Assembly: GCF_030683065.1 (NCBI RefSeq)
Contig: NZ_JAUXMX010000037.1
Coordinates: 1-64,000 of the forward strand
From: Pseudomonas sp.
Lineage (GTDB): Bacteria; Pseudomonadota; Gammaproteobacteria; Pseudomonadales; Pseudomonadaceae
Reading direction: 5' to 3'
Length of the DNA stretch: 64,000 nt
In this document: positions 60,948 to 64,000 of the stretch, one piece after another
Layout: each line of letters starts with the position of its first letter
How positions within the stretch are numbered: the stretch's first letter is position 1
Made by a program: the position numbers and the translations under genes
Notes under the pieces: generated by a model
The model's database searches: none
What the model was told of the DNA's origin: nothing
What the model saw: only the letters and a program-made list of their open reading frames with translations

Positions 60948-61724
60948 TTAGCCCAGATCCCCACCACCCACCGGCAGGGTCACGCCAGTGATATAGGCGG
61001 CGTCGTCCGAGGCCAGAAACAAAATCGCCCCGGCTTGGTCATCGATGCTGCCGTAGCGTTTCATCAGGCTGCTGCTGAGGGTCTGGTCAACGATTTGCTG
61101 GTACCAGAGCTTCTCCTGCTCACTCTGCTCGGCGCTGTTACGCGGGATACGACGTGGCGGTGCTTCGGTGCCGCCCGGTGCGGTGGCGTTGACCCGAATA
61201 CCGCGTCCGGCAGTCTCGAAGGCCAGGCAGGCAGTCAGGGCATTGACCCCGCCCTTGGCTGCGCCGTAGGGCACGCGATTGACCCCGCGGGTGGCGATGG
61301 ACGAAACGTTGACGATGGCCCCGCTGCCCTGCGCGAGCATCTGTGGCAACGCGGCGTGGCAGCACCACAGGGTCGGGAACAGCGAACGGCGCACCTCGGC
61401 CTCGATCTCGTGCGCCTGGTAATGCTCGAACGGCTTGGCCCAGATGGTGCCGCCGACGTTGTTGACCAGGATGTCCAGGCGACCGAAGCGCTCGACCGCC
61501 ATCTGCATCACTCGCTGGCACTCGGTGAACTGCTCGAGGTCGGCGGTCAGGGTCAGCACTTCGCAGATGCCCGCCAGCTCGTCGGCCAGTTCATGCACCA
61601 GCTCGGAACGGTCGACCAGCAACAGCCGGCCACCCTCGGCCGCCATACGTTCGGCGACACGGCGACCGATGCCTTGGGCAGCGCCAGTGATCACGGCGAC
61701 CTTGTCTTGAAAACGCGTATTCAT
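60948..61724 (-). CDS. benD: 1,6-dihydroxycyclohexa-2,4-diene-1-carboxylate dehydrogenase
   Basis: SDR; MNTRFQDKVAVITGAAQGIGRRVAERMAAEGGRLLLVDRS; adjacent to benC. Confidence 0.94.
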   Translation of the reverse strand: MNTRFQDKVAVITGAAQGIGRRVAERMAAEGGRLLLVDRSELVHELADELAGICEVLTLTADLEQFTECQRVMQMAVERFGRLDILVNNVGGTIWAKPFEHYQAHEIEAEVRRSLFPTLWCCHAALPQMLAQGSGAIVNVSSIATRGVNRVPYGAAKGGVNALTACLAFETAGRGIRVNATAPGGTEAPPRRIPRNSAEQSEQEKLWYQQIVDQTLSSSLMKRYGSIDDQAGAILFLASDDAAYITGVTLPVGGGDLG

Positions 61725-61943
61725 AGTCCCGACCTCGGTGAATGGTTGCGGTGCGCCAACGTCCCGTGGCTGCAAGCTTGCCCGCGATGCGCCTGCTGTC
61801 TTCGCGGACAAGTCCGCTCCCACAGAGACGAAGCCTCGGTTGCGTAGCCCGGATGCAATCCGGGGCAATCCAGCAGATAACTCCCGGGCTATTGCACGAA
61901 TAAAACAGGCCCGCTTACCCAGCAAGCGGACCAAAGGAGCCCT

Positions 61944-62954
61944 TTAAGCGCTGGCGGCGAACTTCTCGTAATAGAAATTGGCCGGCTGGATACCCTGTTC
62001 GCGGATGTAGCCGCTGACCGCCTCGACCATCGGCGGCGGGCCGCACAGGTAGATATCCACGTCGCCGTCGTTAAGGTGCTTGGGCGCGATGTGCTGGGTG
62101 ACATAACCCTTCTGCGGATAACTGCTGTCCGGGCTGGCCACGCAGGCGCTGTAGGTAAAGTTGGGGATGCGCGCGGCCAGGGCCTCAAGCCTGTCCATCT
62201 CAACCAAGTCGAAATCGTTGGTCACCCCGTAGATCAGGTGCAGCGGGTGCGCGCTGCCCTGCTCGGCAATTTTCTCGAGCATCGCGGTGAACGGCGCCAG
62301 ACCGGTGCCGCCGGCAAGCAGCAACAACGGCCGCTTGATTTCGCGCAGGTAGAAACTGCCCAGCGGGCCGGCCAGGGTCATGCTGTCACCGGCCTTGGCA
62401 AGCCCGGTGAGGAAGCTGCTCATCAAGCCGCCCGGCACATTGCGGATCAGGAAGCTGACTTCGCCGTCCTTCTGCAGGCTACTAAACGAATAAGCGCGGC
62501 TCTGCTCGCTACCCGGCACCCTGAGGTTGACGTACTGGCCCGGCAGGAACGCCAGCTTGCTCAGCGCCTCGCCCTTGATCGACAAGGCGATGGTGCTGTC
62601 GGAGAGCTGACGCACCGCGCAGATCGCCGCCTCGAAGCTGGCCTGCTGGGTCTTGCAGACGTCGCTTGAGGCCGGCACGCGCACCACGCAATCACTTTCG
62701 GCGCGCATCTGGCAGGTCAGCACGTAGCCTTGCTCTGCTTCTTCCGCGCTCAGAGCATCTTCAACATATTCCTCGCCCAAGTCGTACTGACCGGCTTCGG
62801 CGAAGCACTTGCAGGCACCGCAGGCGCCATCGCGGCAATCCAGCGGGATATTGATGCCCTGGCGATAGGCGGCATCAGCCACGGTTTCGCCGACATTGGT
62901 GTCAATGAAACGGGTGACCCCGTCTTCGAAATTCAGGGCGATCTTGTGGCTCAT
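61944..62954 (-). CDS. benC: Benzoate 1,2-dioxygenase reductase
   Basis: 2Fe-2S ferredoxin (CRDGACGACKCFAEAGQYD) plus FAD/NAD reductase domain. Confidence 0.95.
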   Translation of the reverse strand: MSHKIALNFEDGVTRFIDTNVGETVADAAYRQGINIPLDCRDGACGACKCFAEAGQYDLGEEYVEDALSAEEAEQGYVLTCQMRAESDCVVRVPASSDVCKTQQASFEAAICAVRQLSDSTIALSIKGEALSKLAFLPGQYVNLRVPGSEQSRAYSFSSLQKDGEVSFLIRNVPGGLMSSFLTGLAKAGDSMTLAGPLGSFYLREIKRPLLLLAGGTGLAPFTAMLEKIAEQGSAHPLHLIYGVTNDFDLVEMDRLEALAARIPNFTYSACVASPDSSYPQKGYVTQHIAPKHLNDGDVDIYLCGPPPMVEAVSGYIREQGIQPANFYYEKFAASA

Positions 62955-63046
62955 GGCACACCTCGCTGTAGCTGATCTGGCGGATTGCGGCATGCACGGC
63001 CCCGTGACGGGAGCAAAGCGCTCCCGCCGGCAACCCTGCAGCGGAC

Positions 63047-63535
63047 TTAGATGTGATAAACGTCGATGACCTGCCTGACGTAGTCGTTCTTCAGCACCAC
63101 CTGCTTGGCCTTGATCAGTGGGTTCGGCCCGCTGGTGTCGAGGGTGTAGAAGCTGGTGCCGTAGAAGTGGTCGACGACCTTGTAGCGAAAGCTCATGGTG
63201 TGCCAGTTGAAGCGCAGCTTACACACCCCCTCGGCCTGCTCGACGATCTCGATATTGCTGATGTTGTGCGAGGTGCGCGTGTCCGGGATGGTGGCACTGG
63301 AGCGCTCTGTGCGGATGCGGAACACCCGGTCTTCCAGACCGCTACGGTTGCCGTACCAAATCAGCGAGATCTCGGTCTGCGGGTTTTCCACCAGTTGATC
63401 GCGGTCGTCCCAGGCCGGCATCCAGAAGGTCGCGTCGCTGGCATACAGCTCCAGCCACTCGTCCCACTGCTTGTCGTCCAGGTAGCGTGCTTCCCGGTAG
63501 AGGAAGTCGCGCGCGGCTTCATAAGTCAGGCTCAT
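63047..63535 (-). CDS. benB: Benzoate 1,2-dioxygenase small (beta) subunit
   Basis: 162 aa; LYREARYLDDKQWDEWLELYASDATFWMPAWDDRDQLVENPQTEISLIWYGNRSGLEDRVFRIRTERSSATIPDTRTSHNI. Confidence 0.95.
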   Translation of the reverse strand: MSLTYEAARDFLYREARYLDDKQWDEWLELYASDATFWMPAWDDRDQLVENPQTEISLIWYGNRSGLEDRVFRIRTERSSATIPDTRTSHNISNIEIVEQAEGVCKLRFNWHTMSFRYKVVDHFYGTSFYTLDTSGPNPLIKAKQVVLKNDYVRQVIDVYHI

Positions 63536-64000
63536 TTACGCGCCCTCCACGTGAATCAACTGGTCCTGCTGTTCTTGCAGCGCCTTGATCATCTGCTGCT
63601 GCCAGTAGTGATGCTGCAGCACGAACAGCCCTTCGTCCTCGGTACGCACGCCGCTCATCAGCGGATGCAGGTCGATTTGCTTGGCGGCTTCATCGGCACC
63701 GTCAATCCAGTGTTCGGAACCGCGGGACATGTCGTTCCACTCCATCGCACGGCCGGCAAAGCCCTGCTGACAGGCACGGAACTCTTCCAGGTCGTCCGGA
63801 GTGGCCATGCCGCTGACGTTGAAGAAGTCTTCGTACTGACGGATGCGGCGGGCGCGGGCCTCAGCGCACTCGCCTTTCGGCGCGATGCAGTAGATGGTCA
63901 CTTCGGTCCGGTCCACCGACAGCGGCCGGGCGATACGCAACTGCGAGCCGAACTGATCCATCAGGTACAGGTTCGGGTACAGGCACAGGTTGCGCGAGTT
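63536..64000 (-). CDS. benA: Benzoate 1,2-dioxygenase large (alpha) subunit, C-terminal part; start lies beyond the window
   Basis: [66 protein letters not shown]; open at window end and adjacent to benB. Confidence 0.93.
   Translation of the reverse strand, partial: NSRNLCLYPNLYLMDQFGSQLRIARPLSVDRTEVTIYCIAPKGECAEARARRIRQYEDFFNVSGMATPDDLEEFRACQQGFAGRAMEWNDMSRGSEHWIDGADEAAKQIDLHPLMSGVRTEDEGLFVLQHHYWQQQMIKALQEQQDQLIHVEGA

Overview
The window is a Pseudomonas-like chromosomal segment, high GC with dense coding, and most genes are on the minus strand. I read five main blocks. (1) 0-9 kb: chemoreceptors, a LysR/MFS pair, and several decayed loci: an arfB pseudogene, a truncated MCP, a hydrolase tail and a solute-binding-protein remnant. 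(2) 8.4-14.4 kb: a tyrosine/homogentisate catabolic cluster (hpd-hmgA-FAH-maiA) with an NSS-type Na+ symporter and a 166-bp MITE-like element whose terminal inverted repeat forms the hpd stop codon. (3) 14.8-23 kb: housekeeping genes (ABC exporter, DsbA-like, trhO, BolA, DUF2059, DUF2804, fumC, NAD(P)H oxidoreductase). (4) 23-41.6 kb: an accessory, envelope-centred region with a type Vd-like patatin, a DUF4105 protein, an octaheme cytochrome with C-terminal repeats, a DUF3313 lipoprotein, two outer-membrane transport proteins, an arylsulfatase and an AraC regulator. It also holds a DUF2092 operon containing an elastin-like VGVAPG repeat protein, a degenerate IS and a frameshifted DUF1254 gene. 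(5) 41.8-64 kb: an aromatic-acid (beta-ketoadipate) region with LysR/MFS, pcaIJFD, a chemoreceptor, a liv-type ABC transporter, an OprD-family porin, benE, catBCA, benK and benDCB(A). No rRNA, tRNA or CRISPR array was recognised. All family names come from reading the translated proteins without database searches.
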